Below, in pieces: positions 1-5,342 of a DNA stretch of 12,422 nucleotides. Within the stretch, counting starts at the first letter, position 1. The number at the start of each line of letters is the position of its first letter. Under the pieces are notes generated by a model, which made no database searches, had not been told where the DNA came from, and saw only the letters and a list, made by a program, of their open reading frames with translations. The translations under genes and the position numbers were made by a program. Origin of the DNA: Candidatus Kuenenia stuttgartensis (GTDB lineage: Bacteria; Planctomycetota; Planctomycetia; Isosphaerales; Isosphaeraceae). Location of the stretch: assembly GCA_945874095.1 (NCBI GenBank), contig CAMCFM010000067.1, positions 1-12,422 of the forward strand. The letters are read 5' to 3'.

Positions 1-453
1 CATCAGAAAACCGTTTTGAGCAGTTTCAAGCGTCACATGAAGGTTTTTTGTCTCTCAGGCACCTGGTGCGGCGATTGTGCAAGCCAGTGTCCGATTTTTG
101 AACACATCGTTCAGGCAGCCCCTGAAGGCCTGATTGATCTGCGATATGTCGACAGGGATGCGGTTTCGCCTGATCTTGGCCCATGGATCAAAATCAACGG
201 TGGCCAGCGTGTACCGGCCCTGATCTTTATCAGCGAAGACAATTTTGAAGTGGCTCGATACGGCGAAAAAACGCTGGCCAAGATTCGCGATGAAGCGGCT
301 AAACTCGACGGAACTTCTTGCTCACTAGGCTTTGCCAACAGCGTTGCCGACAACCTCAGGGCCGCAGTGGTCGCCGAATGGGTCGACCAGTTTGAGCGTG
401 CCCAACTTATCCTCAGGCTCTCGGCCCGGTTACGTGAAAAATACGGAGATTGA
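1..453 (+). CDS. Thioredoxin-fold protein with WCGDC motif, 5' end outside window
   Basis: The reading frame is open from base 1 to a TGA at 451-453, so the gene very likely begins left of the window. A TTG at 16 and an ATG at 37 are in frame, but neither has a convincing ribosome binding site. The visible part encodes the end of a helix, a beta strand (KVFCLSGTWCGDC) with a CxxC redox pair at nt 67-78, then alternating strands and helices, and a cis-proline-like segment, RVPALIFIS, at about nt 208-234. This is the thioredoxin fold with the active-site CxxC at the start of helix 1 and the cis-Pro facing it. The C-terminus ends in LRLSARLREKYGD. From memory, planctomycetes have a family of about 190 residues with WCGDCxxQCP and this kind of tail; if so, 40-50 residues are missing here. 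Its substrate is unknown. No signal peptide can be judged because the N-terminus is absent. It could be a thiol-disulfide reductase or a non-redox thioredoxin-like protein. Confidence 0.85.
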   Translation, partial: HQKTVLSSFKRHMKVFCLSGTWCGDCASQCPIFEHIVQAAPEGLIDLRYVDRDAVSPDLGPWIKINGGQRVPALIFISEDNFEVARYGEKTLAKIRDEAAKLDGTSCSLGFANSVADNLRAAVVAEWVDQFERAQLILRLSARLREKYGD

Positions 454-491
454 CTGGCCCTAAGTAACGGGCTGGAGATAACCTCCGCTTT

Positions 492-564
492 TCTAGCCGA
501 TCTTGGCGATAGCCCCGGTTGGGTTCGATATGCGGAACCGGGGCTTGCGCCAAGACCGGCTAGA
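492..564. repeat. Long near-perfect hairpin
   Basis: The arms are 492-520 and 536-564, around a 15-base loop. Three perfect helix blocks are visible: 492-499 with 557-564 (8 bp), 501-508 with 548-555 (8 bp) and 511-520 with 536-545 (10 bp). They are split by one single mismatch and one 2x2 mismatch, giving 26 of 29 pairs. The stem is GC-rich and starts 39 bases after the stop of the thioredoxin-like gene. There is no T-tract after it, so it is not a standard intrinsic terminator. It may act as an RNA 3'-end stabiliser, a factor-independent pause, or a dispersed palindromic repeat. Confidence 0.85.
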
Positions 565-583
565 TAAATCCAATCCTAACAAA

Positions 584-606
584 GTAGGGTGGGATGAATC
601 CCACCC
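584..606 (+). repeat. REP-like stem-loop with GTAG foot
   Basis: GTAG at 584-587 is followed by a perfect stem: 587-594 (GGGTGGGA) pairs with 599-606 (TCCCACCC) around the loop TGAA. A GTAG or GGAG tetranucleotide at the foot of a short hairpin is the hallmark of REP elements mobilised by RAYT (TnpA-REP, Y1 transposase) enzymes. A GTAGGGTGGG...CCCACC pattern is common among such repeats. No RAYT gene lies in the window. It could equally be a simple terminator; the bases after it are GTTTCC, only weakly T-rich. Confidence 0.5.
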
Positions 607-633
607 GTTTCCAGTGCCGATTCACGCCAAATA

Positions 634-683
634 AATGAGGCGTTTTTCAAACCCGGTTGGTTGGTTTTAAAAAACCTCTCATT
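634..683. terminator. Possible bidirectional terminator between convergent genes
   Basis: Bases 634-651 and 666-683 form an imperfect inverted repeat with about 15 of 18 positions pairing around a 14-base loop. The A-rich and T-rich inner parts (GTTTTTC / TTAAAAAAC) lie on both strands, as expected for a two-way terminator. It sits 19 bases beyond the stop of the minus-strand zinc-ribbon gene. For that gene the helix is followed by CATTTATTT. The assignment rests on position and structure only. Confidence 0.45.
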
Positions 684-701
684 CGCCACAATCCATTCCG
701 T

Positions 702-1082
702 TCAATGATCAGCGTAACGACTTCTCCAGCCGTTCATTACGGCCACTTCTTCTGGAGTGAGTTCGCTGGTGGGCATTTCGGCAGGGTCGTCCATACGGGT
801 GTTTTCAGGAGCTGGTACAGGCACGGTTCGGCCACAGTCCGGGCAACGACCATGCGACGGCATGGCGGCTTTTGCGATCACTTTCAGGCGTCGTCCGCAG
901 GGACAGAAAAATCGCACGAAACCGTCGGATTTCTTGGGGCTGTCCAGCGGCTGTTTTTCCGAAGAGCTGATCCGAACTCGAATCCTCGACCCGCACCGAT
1001 GGCACAAGACTTTGACGGTGTCGGCCCCGGGAGCCGGCTCAAACAACACTTCATTTCCACACCTGCATTTGACTTTTGACAT
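702..1082 (-). CDS. Double zinc-ribbon protein, function unknown
   Basis: The gene encodes 126 residues. I choose the ATG at 1080-1082 because CAGGT lies 5 bases upstream of it on the minus strand and the zinc ribbon begins at once (MSKVKCRCG). An in-frame start at 1169 would add 29 residues with no family character. Two similar treble-clef or zinc-ribbon halves are visible: Cys6/Cys8 (CRC) with Cys27/Cys30 (CHRC), and Cys60/Cys62 (CPC) with Cys80/Cys83 (CPDC). Each ends in a basic or hydrophobic strand (RIRVRI, RTVPVP). The CPCGRRLKV...CPDCGRTVPVP pattern is one I associate with planctomycete zinc-ribbon proteins, often fused to kinases or membrane segments. Here it stands alone with an acidic C-terminal tail and no membrane segment. 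A role in nucleic-acid or protein binding is plausible but unproven. It converges with the thioredoxin-like gene and diverges from larE. Confidence 0.85.
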   Translation of the reverse strand: MSKVKCRCGNEVLFEPAPGADTVKVLCHRCGSRIRVRISSSEKQPLDSPKKSDGFVRFFCPCGRRLKVIAKAAMPSHGRCPDCGRTVPVPAPENTRMDDPAEMPTSELTPEEVAVMNGWRSRYADH

Positions 1083-1137
1083 TTTTGACCTGAATCCATA
1101 GCTGAGACCATTCGCCAATAACCCTTGATTCAAGAGT

Positions 1138-1165
1138 AGTTTAGCATGTTCTGAACAGGTGTGAA
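1138..1165 (-). promoter_or_regulatory. Candidate promoter of the zinc-ribbon gene
   Basis: Read on the minus strand, TTCACA (complement of 1160-1165) is followed after 16 bases by TAAACT (complement of 1138-1143). These match the sigma70 boxes at 5 and 4 of 6 positions. It lies 56 bases upstream of the chosen start codon. A short inverted repeat, CTTGA-T-TCAAG (1124-1134), follows the -10 box near the expected transcription start and could be an operator. The evidence is motif matching only. Confidence 0.35.
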
Positions 1166-1336
1166 ACAATCGGATTCCGCCATGTTCATTCTTTGCATCA
1201 CGAACTGGTGTTTTGCGAATCCCGTCCGGTTTTGGAATAATGATTCAGATACGAACGATAAATCCACATCCTCTAGCAGAACCGCCGGGTGGGTTCGATC
1301 CACTTGAGCGAAAAAACGTGCGGAGCCACGCCCTAT

Positions 1337-2215
1337 ATGACGACCAACGCCTGGACTGATCCTGAACTCGTCGCCAAACGCGACCGACTTGTCGAACTCA
1401 TCCGATCTTATGGTCGGGTGGCCGTCGCCTATTCCGGCGGGGTGGACAGCACCGTCGTCGCCCAAGCCGCTTTCGAGGCACTTGGCGATCAATCAATCGC
1501 CGTCACCGCCGTTTCCGATAGCCTGGCCGCTGGAGAGCTTGAAGAAGCGCAAGCCCTTGGCCGACAGATTGGAATTCGCCACAGAGTTATCAAAACCGAA
1601 GAATTTGCCGACCCTAATTATCTTCGTAACAACCCTGACCGCTGTTACTTCTGCAAAAGTGAACTCTACGGAAGACTCTCCGGCCTGCTCAACCATCTCG
1701 ACGCCGACGTAATCGTCTCAGGCGCTAATACGGACGATGCCGGCGACCACCGCCCGGGCATGCGTGCCGCATCAGAAAACAACGTCCGCCACCCGCTCCA
1801 GGAATGTTCGCTCAGCAAGGCCGACGTCCGCGACCTCGCCAAAGCCTGGGGCCTGCCCACCTGGGATAAACCCGCCACACCGTGCCTCTCAAGCCGGATC
1901 GCTTATGGCGAAGTCGTTACCCCTGAGAAGGTTCGGATGATCGACGAAGGCGAACAGTGGCTCCGCGAACGCGGTCTCCGCGTCTGTCGCGTCCGTTATC
2001 ACAAGGGCGACCTCGCCAGAGTCGAGATTCCTCTCGACGATCTACCCGCCTTTGCCGCCCCTGAAGTGCGCCTGGAACTCGTCAAAGTCTTTCGTGAACT
2101 GGGGTTCAAGTACGTCACACTTGACCTCGAAGGGTTCCGCTCCGGCTCGAACAACGCTGTCGTCCCAACCGACTTGCTCCAGATCCCCTCAAAAGTTCTC
2201 AACTATAAGAGCTAA
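1337..2215 (+). CDS. larE: ATP-dependent sulfur transferase of nickel-pincer cofactor synthesis
   Basis: LarE adenylates the carboxylates of the pyridinium intermediate made by LarB and inserts sulfur, giving the thiocarboxylates that bind nickel in the lactate racemase-type cofactor. The protein has 292 residues. It has the N-type ATP-pyrophosphatase P-loop SGGVDS (33-38), the ANTDDAGDHRPGMRAA block (130-145) and CLSSRIAYG (183-191), all typical of LarE. The start is the ATG at 1337, with GGAG at 1322-1325; an in-frame GTG at 1289 would add 16 unsupported residues. Cys103 and Cys106 (RCYFCK) plus Cys183 give three cysteines. Lactobacillus LarE has only the last and sacrifices its sulfur, whereas the Thermotoga and Methanococcus type uses three cysteines to hold a [4Fe-4S] cluster. 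No larB, larC or larA is visible nearby. Codons end in C (CTC, CGC, GCC) more often than in the ribosomal genes. The GC-rich stem at 2253-2281 follows it. Confidence 0.95.
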   Translation: MTTNAWTDPELVAKRDRLVELIRSYGRVAVAYSGGVDSTVVAQAAFEALGDQSIAVTAVSDSLAAGELEEAQALGRQIGIRHRVIKTEEFADPNYLRNNPDRCYFCKSELYGRLSGLLNHLDADVIVSGANTDDAGDHRPGMRAASENNVRHPLQECSLSKADVRDLAKAWGLPTWDKPATPCLSSRIAYGEVVTPEKVRMIDEGEQWLRERGLRVCRVRYHKGDLARVEIPLDDLPAFAAPEVRLELVKVFRELGFKYVTLDLEGFRSGSNNAVVPTDLLQIPSKVLNYKS

Positions 2216-2252
2216 AAGCACTTGTGGCTGACTGAGGCTGCTGGAACTGAAG

Positions 2253-2281
2253 AATCTGGCGGCGCTAAAACGTCGCCGATT
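2253..2281 (+). terminator. Stem-loop after larE, possible weak terminator
   Basis: AATC (2253-2256) plus GGCGGCG (2258-2264) pair with CGTCGCC (2271-2277) plus GATT (2278-2281), with one bulged T, one G-T pair and the loop CTAAAA. It lies 37 bases after the larE stop. No run of T follows, so termination efficiency is doubtful and larE-hemL read-through is possible. Confidence 0.4.
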
Positions 2282-2361
2282 CTCCATGAAATATTATGTA
2301 AAACCAGTAGTGGTATAGACTTCCATAGCCAATCCATCTCTATCTCAAAAAAAGCCTTCAA

Positions 2362-3702
2362 ATGTCCCAGCACAATCAAGTCAAAACGCCCGCCATCAGT
2401 CGCCCGGATTACGCCCTTCCAGCCAGCGAAGCGGCCTTCGAACGCGCCTGCCGCGTGATCCCCGGCGGGGTCAACAGCCCGGCACGTGCCTTTGGAGCAG
2501 TCGGCGGCAAGCCTCCGTTTATGAAGCGTGCCGAGGGGGCCTATCTGTGGGACATTGATGGCCATCAATATATCGACTATATCGGGTCGTGGGGCCCGAT
2601 GATTCTCGGACATGGAAACCCGCAAGTCCTAAAATCAGTTAGAGATACGTTAGAAGATGGTACCTCGTTTGGAGCACCCACCGAACGAGAGGCTGAGATC
2701 GCCGAACTGGTGGCCTCTGTGGTGCCTTCCATCGAGATGTGCCGGTTTGTATCGAGCGGAACTGAAGCCGCGATGTCGGCTGTCAGACTCGCCCGAGGCG
2801 TGACAGGTCGCCACAAGATCGTCAAAATGACTGGTCATTATCACGGACACGTCGATTCTCTACTGGTTCAGGCCGGTTCAGCAGCCACCACTTTGGGTGC
2901 CCCAAACAGCCCCGGAGTGACTCCAGGTGCCGTCGTAGACACCCTACTCTGCCCATTTAACGATATTGAGGCGATTCAGGAGCTGTTTCGTCAGCATCCG
3001 GATCAGATTGCGGCGGTTCTTCTCGAACCAGTGGCCGGTAATATGGGGCTCGTACCGCCCCGCCCGGATTATCTTGAGCAACTTCGGGAGATCACTGAGA
3101 AATCTGGAACGATTCTGATGTTCGACGAAGTCATGACGGGCTTTCGTCTGGCCTTGGGCGGAGCTCAGGAACGTTATGGAGTGACGCCTGATTTGACGGC
3201 CCTCGGAAAAATTATTGGCGGCGGCCTCCCAGCGGCGGCTTATGGGGCCAGCAAGCAGATCATGGGGCAAGTCAGCCCTTCAGGTAAAGTCTTTCAAGCA
3301 GGGACTTTATCAGGAAATCCACTGGCCATGGCCGCAGGTATGGAAACAGTCAGGATTCTCCAGGAGACGAACCCTTATCCTTATCTGGAACAGATCACGA
3401 GTCAGCTGGAAGAGGGATTGAGGAAGGTTTGCCATGACCTCAAGGTTCCAGCACGGGTACAGCGCGTGGGAAGTATGATCACACTCTTCTTTAATGCAGA
3501 CCCTATCTGGAATTACGAAGATGCAAAGCGCTCTGATACAGCTCTTTTTGGAAGATTCTTCTGGGAGATGCTGGCCAGAGGGGTTTATCTCCCATGTTCA
3601 CAATTTGAGGCAGCATTTGTTTCGGTGAGACATACAGAATCAGACATCCAGGGAACGATCAAGGCCGCCCAAGAATCGTTGAAAGCGATTTATGGGAGTT
3701 GA
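2362..3702 (+). CDS. hemL: Glutamate-1-semialdehyde 2,1-aminomutase
   Basis: HemL converts glutamate-1-semialdehyde to 5-aminolevulinate, the last step of the tRNA-dependent C5 route to haem and other tetrapyrroles, in the cytoplasm. The 446-residue protein is full length (the family is about 430). It is a fold-type I PLP enzyme of aminotransferase class III. Visible marks are PGGVNSPARAF near the N-terminus, FVSSGTEAAMSAVRLARG (cofactor phosphate region), GHYHGHVDSLL, FDEVMTGFR (the Asp that contacts the pyridine nitrogen) and ALGKIIGGGLP, in which Lys283 is the Schiff-base lysine. VNSPARAF and the GSWGPMILGH segment separate HemL from ornithine or GABA aminotransferases. The ATG at 2362 is the best start although no Shine-Dalgarno sequence is visible before it. 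It follows larE by 146 bases. No intrinsic terminator is seen after it, so some transcription may continue towards rpsJ. Confidence 0.98.
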   Translation: MSQHNQVKTPAISRPDYALPASEAAFERACRVIPGGVNSPARAFGAVGGKPPFMKRAEGAYLWDIDGHQYIDYIGSWGPMILGHGNPQVLKSVRDTLEDGTSFGAPTEREAEIAELVASVVPSIEMCRFVSSGTEAAMSAVRLARGVTGRHKIVKMTGHYHGHVDSLLVQAGSAATTLGAPNSPGVTPGAVVDTLLCPFNDIEAIQELFRQHPDQIAAVLLEPVAGNMGLVPPRPDYLEQLREITEKSGTILMFDEVMTGFRLALGGAQERYGVTPDLTALGKIIGGGLPAAAYGASKQIMGQVSPSGKVFQAGTLSGNPLAMAAGMETVRILQETNPYPYLEQITSQLEEGLRKVCHDLKVPARVQRVGSMITLFFNADPIWNYEDAKRSDTALFGRFFWEMLARGVYLPCSQFEAAFVSVRHTESDIQGTIKAAQESLKAIYGS

Positions 3703-3863
3703 TGTAATACCTGTGAAATAAAGTGAATACGTAGAGATTACGAAACGGAATGGGAGCTGGGTTGGGCGGTCGGTACGAAAATAATCAGGAAATGATCGAT
3801 AGGGGATAGGCGAAATGAACAAGTCATGGAATAAAAAAATCCGAAGTAATCAAGAAGGAATCG

Positions 3864-3892
3864 TTGACATGTGGAGGTCGGTCTGGTAATAT
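3864..3892 (+). promoter_or_regulatory. Near-consensus sigma70 promoter of the S10 operon
   Basis: TTGACA (3864-3869, perfect -35) is followed by a 17-base spacer and TAATAT (3887-3892; 5 of 6 matches to TATAAT). The expected transcription start is about 3898-3900, giving an rpsJ leader of about 120 bases. The strength of both boxes and the ideal spacing fit a highly expressed ribosomal protein operon. Confidence 0.8.
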
Positions 3893-3985
3893 TCGACACT
3901 CCGCATTGATAGCGGTGTTTTTGGAAACGTCAGAGTCAGGTCAATCAAGACAACGCGTCGAGAGAACCTGATTTATTGAGGTAAG

Positions 3986-4015
3986 ATGTCTGAGACAAGG
4001 GCGCTAAAAGCGTAA
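3986..4015 (+). other. Possible 9-codon leader ORF before rpsJ
   Basis: ATG at 3986 opens a frame reading MSETRALKA and ending at TAA 4013-4015, seven bases before the rpsJ ATG. It is preceded by GAGGT (3978-3982), a better Shine-Dalgarno match than the GGGG at 4017-4020, which sits only two bases from the rpsJ start. The ORF could couple translation into rpsJ or be chance. Its length makes coding statistics useless. Confidence 0.25.
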
Positions 4016-4022
4016 CGGGGAT

Positions 4023-4346
4023 ATGAGTAACGACCGCATCCGGATCCGAATGGAAGCCTACGATCACACGATTTTGGACCAATCCGCCAAAGAGATCGTG
4101 GAAACTGCTCGACGTACGGAAGCTCAGGTTCACGGACCAATTCCGTTGCCAACCCGGATTGAACGATACACAGTGCTGCGTAGCCCGCACATTGATAAAA
4201 AATCACGCGAACAGTTCGAAATTCGGACCCACAAGCGTTTGATTGATATTGTTCTGCCGACGAACAAAACGATTGATGCACTCAATAAGCTCAGTCTACC
4301 TGCTGGCGTTGATATCAAGATCAAAGCTGGTCCAAGTGGTAGCTGA
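4023..4346 (+). CDS. rpsJ: 30S ribosomal protein S10 (uS10)
   Basis: S10 is a protein of the 30S head and, with NusB, part of the antitermination complex. The 107-residue protein matches the usual length of 102-107. It begins with IRIRMEAYDHTILDQSA, typical of S10, and has the long-loop signature YTVLRSPHIDKKSREQFE (residues 49-66), which in the ribosome extends towards S14 and S3. The C-terminus is LPAGVDIKIKAG. The ATG at 4023 has GGGG only two bases upstream, a poor spacing, so initiation may depend on coupling to the short leader ORF. It is the first gene of the cluster and is driven by the promoter at 3864-3892. It is followed by an unusually long 302-base gap. No fusA or tuf gene precedes it as in many bacteria; hemL does instead. 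Confidence 0.98.
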   Translation: MSNDRIRIRMEAYDHTILDQSAKEIVETARRTEAQVHGPIPLPTRIERYTVLRSPHIDKKSREQFEIRTHKRLIDIVLPTNKTIDALNKLSLPAGVDIKIKAGPSGS

Positions 4347-4352
4347 TAAAGA

Positions 4353-4381
4353 TTGATCTTTTACTGACAAGTCAGTAGAAT
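4353..4381 (+). promoter_or_regulatory. Possible internal promoter with operator-like palindrome
   Basis: TTGATC (4353-4358; 4 of 6) and TAGAAT (4376-4381; 5 of 6) are separated by exactly 17 bases. The spacer is almost filled by the inverted repeat TACTGAC-AA-GTCAGTA (4362-4377), which runs into the -10 box. A repressor bound there would block RNA polymerase. If used, this promoter would drive rplC onwards separately from rpsJ. The same repeat could instead form an RNA hairpin in the rpsJ read-through transcript. Confidence 0.4.
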
Positions 4382-4634
4382 GATTCGATCAGGAAAGTGG
4401 TTGGTAAAAACCGCATCGAGACTGAAACCTACGCCAATATGACGTATGAAGTCAACTCGGCTTGTAAAACAAGAGCGGCGATCGAAGCTCTGGCAATATT
4501 GCCCGCTAACAGTCCAAAGCGTCAGGTAAGCTTTCAAGAAGGCTTAACTGGTGGATGATGAAGCGACAAGAGATCGGTCAAACAGGTATGAAGTAAGGAA
4601 TACAATAACTCTGCGTATGAGCTGTTGTGATCCT

Positions 4635-4639
4635 GGGAG
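4635..4639 (+). promoter_or_regulatory. Ribosome binding site of rplC
   Basis: GGGAG lies 9 bases before the ATG at 4649. It decides against an out-of-frame ATG at 4642 and supports independent translation of rplC after the long spacer. Confidence 0.7.
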
Positions 4640-4648
4640 TAATGGACG

Positions 4649-5290
4649 ATGAATGTAGGACTGTTGGGCCGTAAGATCGGCATGACACAAATATTCCAGG
4701 AAGATGGTACGATTGTACCAGTCACAGTTCTGGAATGTGGACCTTGCACGGTACTGCAATTAAAGACTGAGGAACGCGACGGTTATTCCGCGATCCAGAT
4801 GGGTTTTGCAGACAAGCGTCGTAAAAGTGCAACGGCTGCAGAGCGTGGCCACGCCAAATTAGCAGAATCAGAACCAAAGAAATTCGTTCGCGAAATTCGT
4901 CAGGAAAATGCCGCCGGCTTGGAAGGCATTGAGATTGGTAAGATTCTCACCGTCGATCAATTCAGCGAAATTCGAAGTGTTGACGTGATTGGGATCAGCA
5001 AAGGTCGTGGTTTCGCTGGTGTTATCAAGCGCCACGGATTCAAAGGTTTGCGAGCCACTCACGGTGTGAAGCGTATGCACCGTCACCCAGGTTCCAGCGG
5101 ACCATCCGCTGACCCGTCCCGTACCTTTCCAGGTGTGAAAAAGCCTGGACACTATGGTGTGGCACGTGTGACTGCTAAAAATCTTAAGGTGGTCAAAATC
5201 GATCTCGAATCGAACCTGCTGCTGGTGAAGGGGGCTGTTCCTGGCCCTAACGGCGCATTTGTTACGATTCGCCAATCGGTCAAGGCATGA
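4649..5290 (+). CDS. rplC: 50S ribosomal protein L3 (uL3)
   Basis: L3 is an early-assembly 23S rRNA binder whose long loop reaches the peptidyl transferase centre. The 213-residue protein has the canonical start GLLGRKIGMTQIF, the mid-segment VIGISKGRGFAGVIKRHGF, the HPGSSGPSADPSRTFPG segment and the end LLLVKGAVPGPNG. Length and domains are normal. In the central loop the usual KMAGQMG, which carries the glutamine methylated by PrmB in Escherichia coli (Gln150), reads KKPGHYG here. The aligned residue is therefore His168, a substitution. My memory of other planctomycete L3 proteins is PGQYG in this place, so the histidine may be lineage-specific. The gene has a good ribosome binding site and follows the 302-base structured spacer, so it may be regulated apart from rpsJ. 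rplD follows after 52 bases. Confidence 0.98.
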   Translation: MNVGLLGRKIGMTQIFQEDGTIVPVTVLECGPCTVLQLKTEERDGYSAIQMGFADKRRKSATAAERGHAKLAESEPKKFVREIRQENAAGLEGIEIGKILTVDQFSEIRSVDVIGISKGRGFAGVIKRHGFKGLRATHGVKRMHRHPGSSGPSADPSRTFPGVKKPGHYGVARVTAKNLKVVKIDLESNLLLVKGAVPGPNGAFVTIRQSVKA

Positions 5291-5342
5291 TCGCTTTGGT
5301 ACACCTGTACTCGAAATCATTCGTCATCGTGAGAACCCGGTC

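Larger units (their letters stand above)
454..701. other. Gene-free stretch with three inverted repeats
   Basis: This 248-base spacer separates two convergent genes. It holds no ORF I believe in. Three separate stem-loops occupy it (492-564, 584-606 and 634-683, described individually). Convergent 3' ends explain a need for terminators but not the length and near-perfection of the first hairpin. Confidence 0.7.
3703..4022 (+). other. hemL-rpsJ intergenic region with promoter and leader
   Basis: The 320-base spacer is AT-richer than its flanks. The first 160 bases hold no convincing ORF, hairpin or terminator. A near-consensus promoter lies at 3864-3892. The leader from about 3899 to 4022 has a weak long-range stem TCAGGT/ACCTGA with a loop of about 24 bases, a small hairpin CGCT-AAA-AGCG and a 9-codon ORF (3986-4015). 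In Escherichia coli the corresponding leader binds L4 to repress the S10 operon. I cannot recognise that structure here. Confidence 0.6.
4347..4648 (+). other. Structured rpsJ-rplC spacer, candidate cis-regulatory RNA
   Basis: This is the longest gap inside the operon. It has a possible internal promoter (4353-4381) and a chain of stem-loops: TCGAT/ATCGA (4385-4389 with 4415-4419) enclosing GTGGTT/AACCGC (4397-4402 with 4409-4414); CTTGT/ACAAG (4461-4465 with 4469-4473); the palindrome GGCAATATTGCC (4492-4503); and TAAGCTTT/AAGGCTTA with loop CAAG (4527-4546). Two pairings exclude each other: AGAGC/GCTCT (4472-4476 with 4487-4491) and AGCGG/CCGCT (4474-4478 with 4503-4507). Such switching is typical of regulatory leaders. 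No protein of the usual cluster is encoded here. A leader bound by L3 or L4, or a processing site, is my inference. Confidence 0.5.

Noticed and set aside
657..1079. Plus-strand frame of 140 codons opposite the zinc-ribbon gene
   Set aside because: The minus strand encodes clear paired CxC/CxxC motifs with a ribosome binding site. The plus frame has no recognisable features.
1213..1241. Possible larE promoter TTGCGA, 17 bases, AATAAT
   Set aside because: Matches to both boxes are weak and no other support is visible, so it is not listed as a feature.
1289..1336. Extended larE start at GTG 1289
   Set aside because: No ribosome binding site precedes it and the extra 16 residues are unlike LarE. 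The ATG at 1337 gives a normal N-terminus.
1130..1492. Minus-strand frame of 120 codons overlapping the divergent spacer and the start of larE
   Set aside because: It lies opposite the well-supported larE N-terminus and resembles no family; it is an antisense shadow.
3815..3889. 24-codon ORF before the S10 promoter
   Set aside because: It runs through the -35 and -10 boxes and ends in the -10. It lies upstream of the expected transcription start and lacks a good ribosome binding site.
4439..4558. 39-codon ORF (MTYEVNSACK...) in the rpsJ-rplC spacer, whose ATG overlaps the stop of a 20-codon ORF at 4380-4442
   Set aside because: Neither has a ribosome binding site or a known resemblance. The first ATG overlaps the -10 box of the possible internal promoter. 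The region is better explained by RNA structure.
4601..4606. TACAAT as a -10 box directly before rplC
   Set aside because: The bases 17 upstream (TCAAAC) do not resemble a -35 box.
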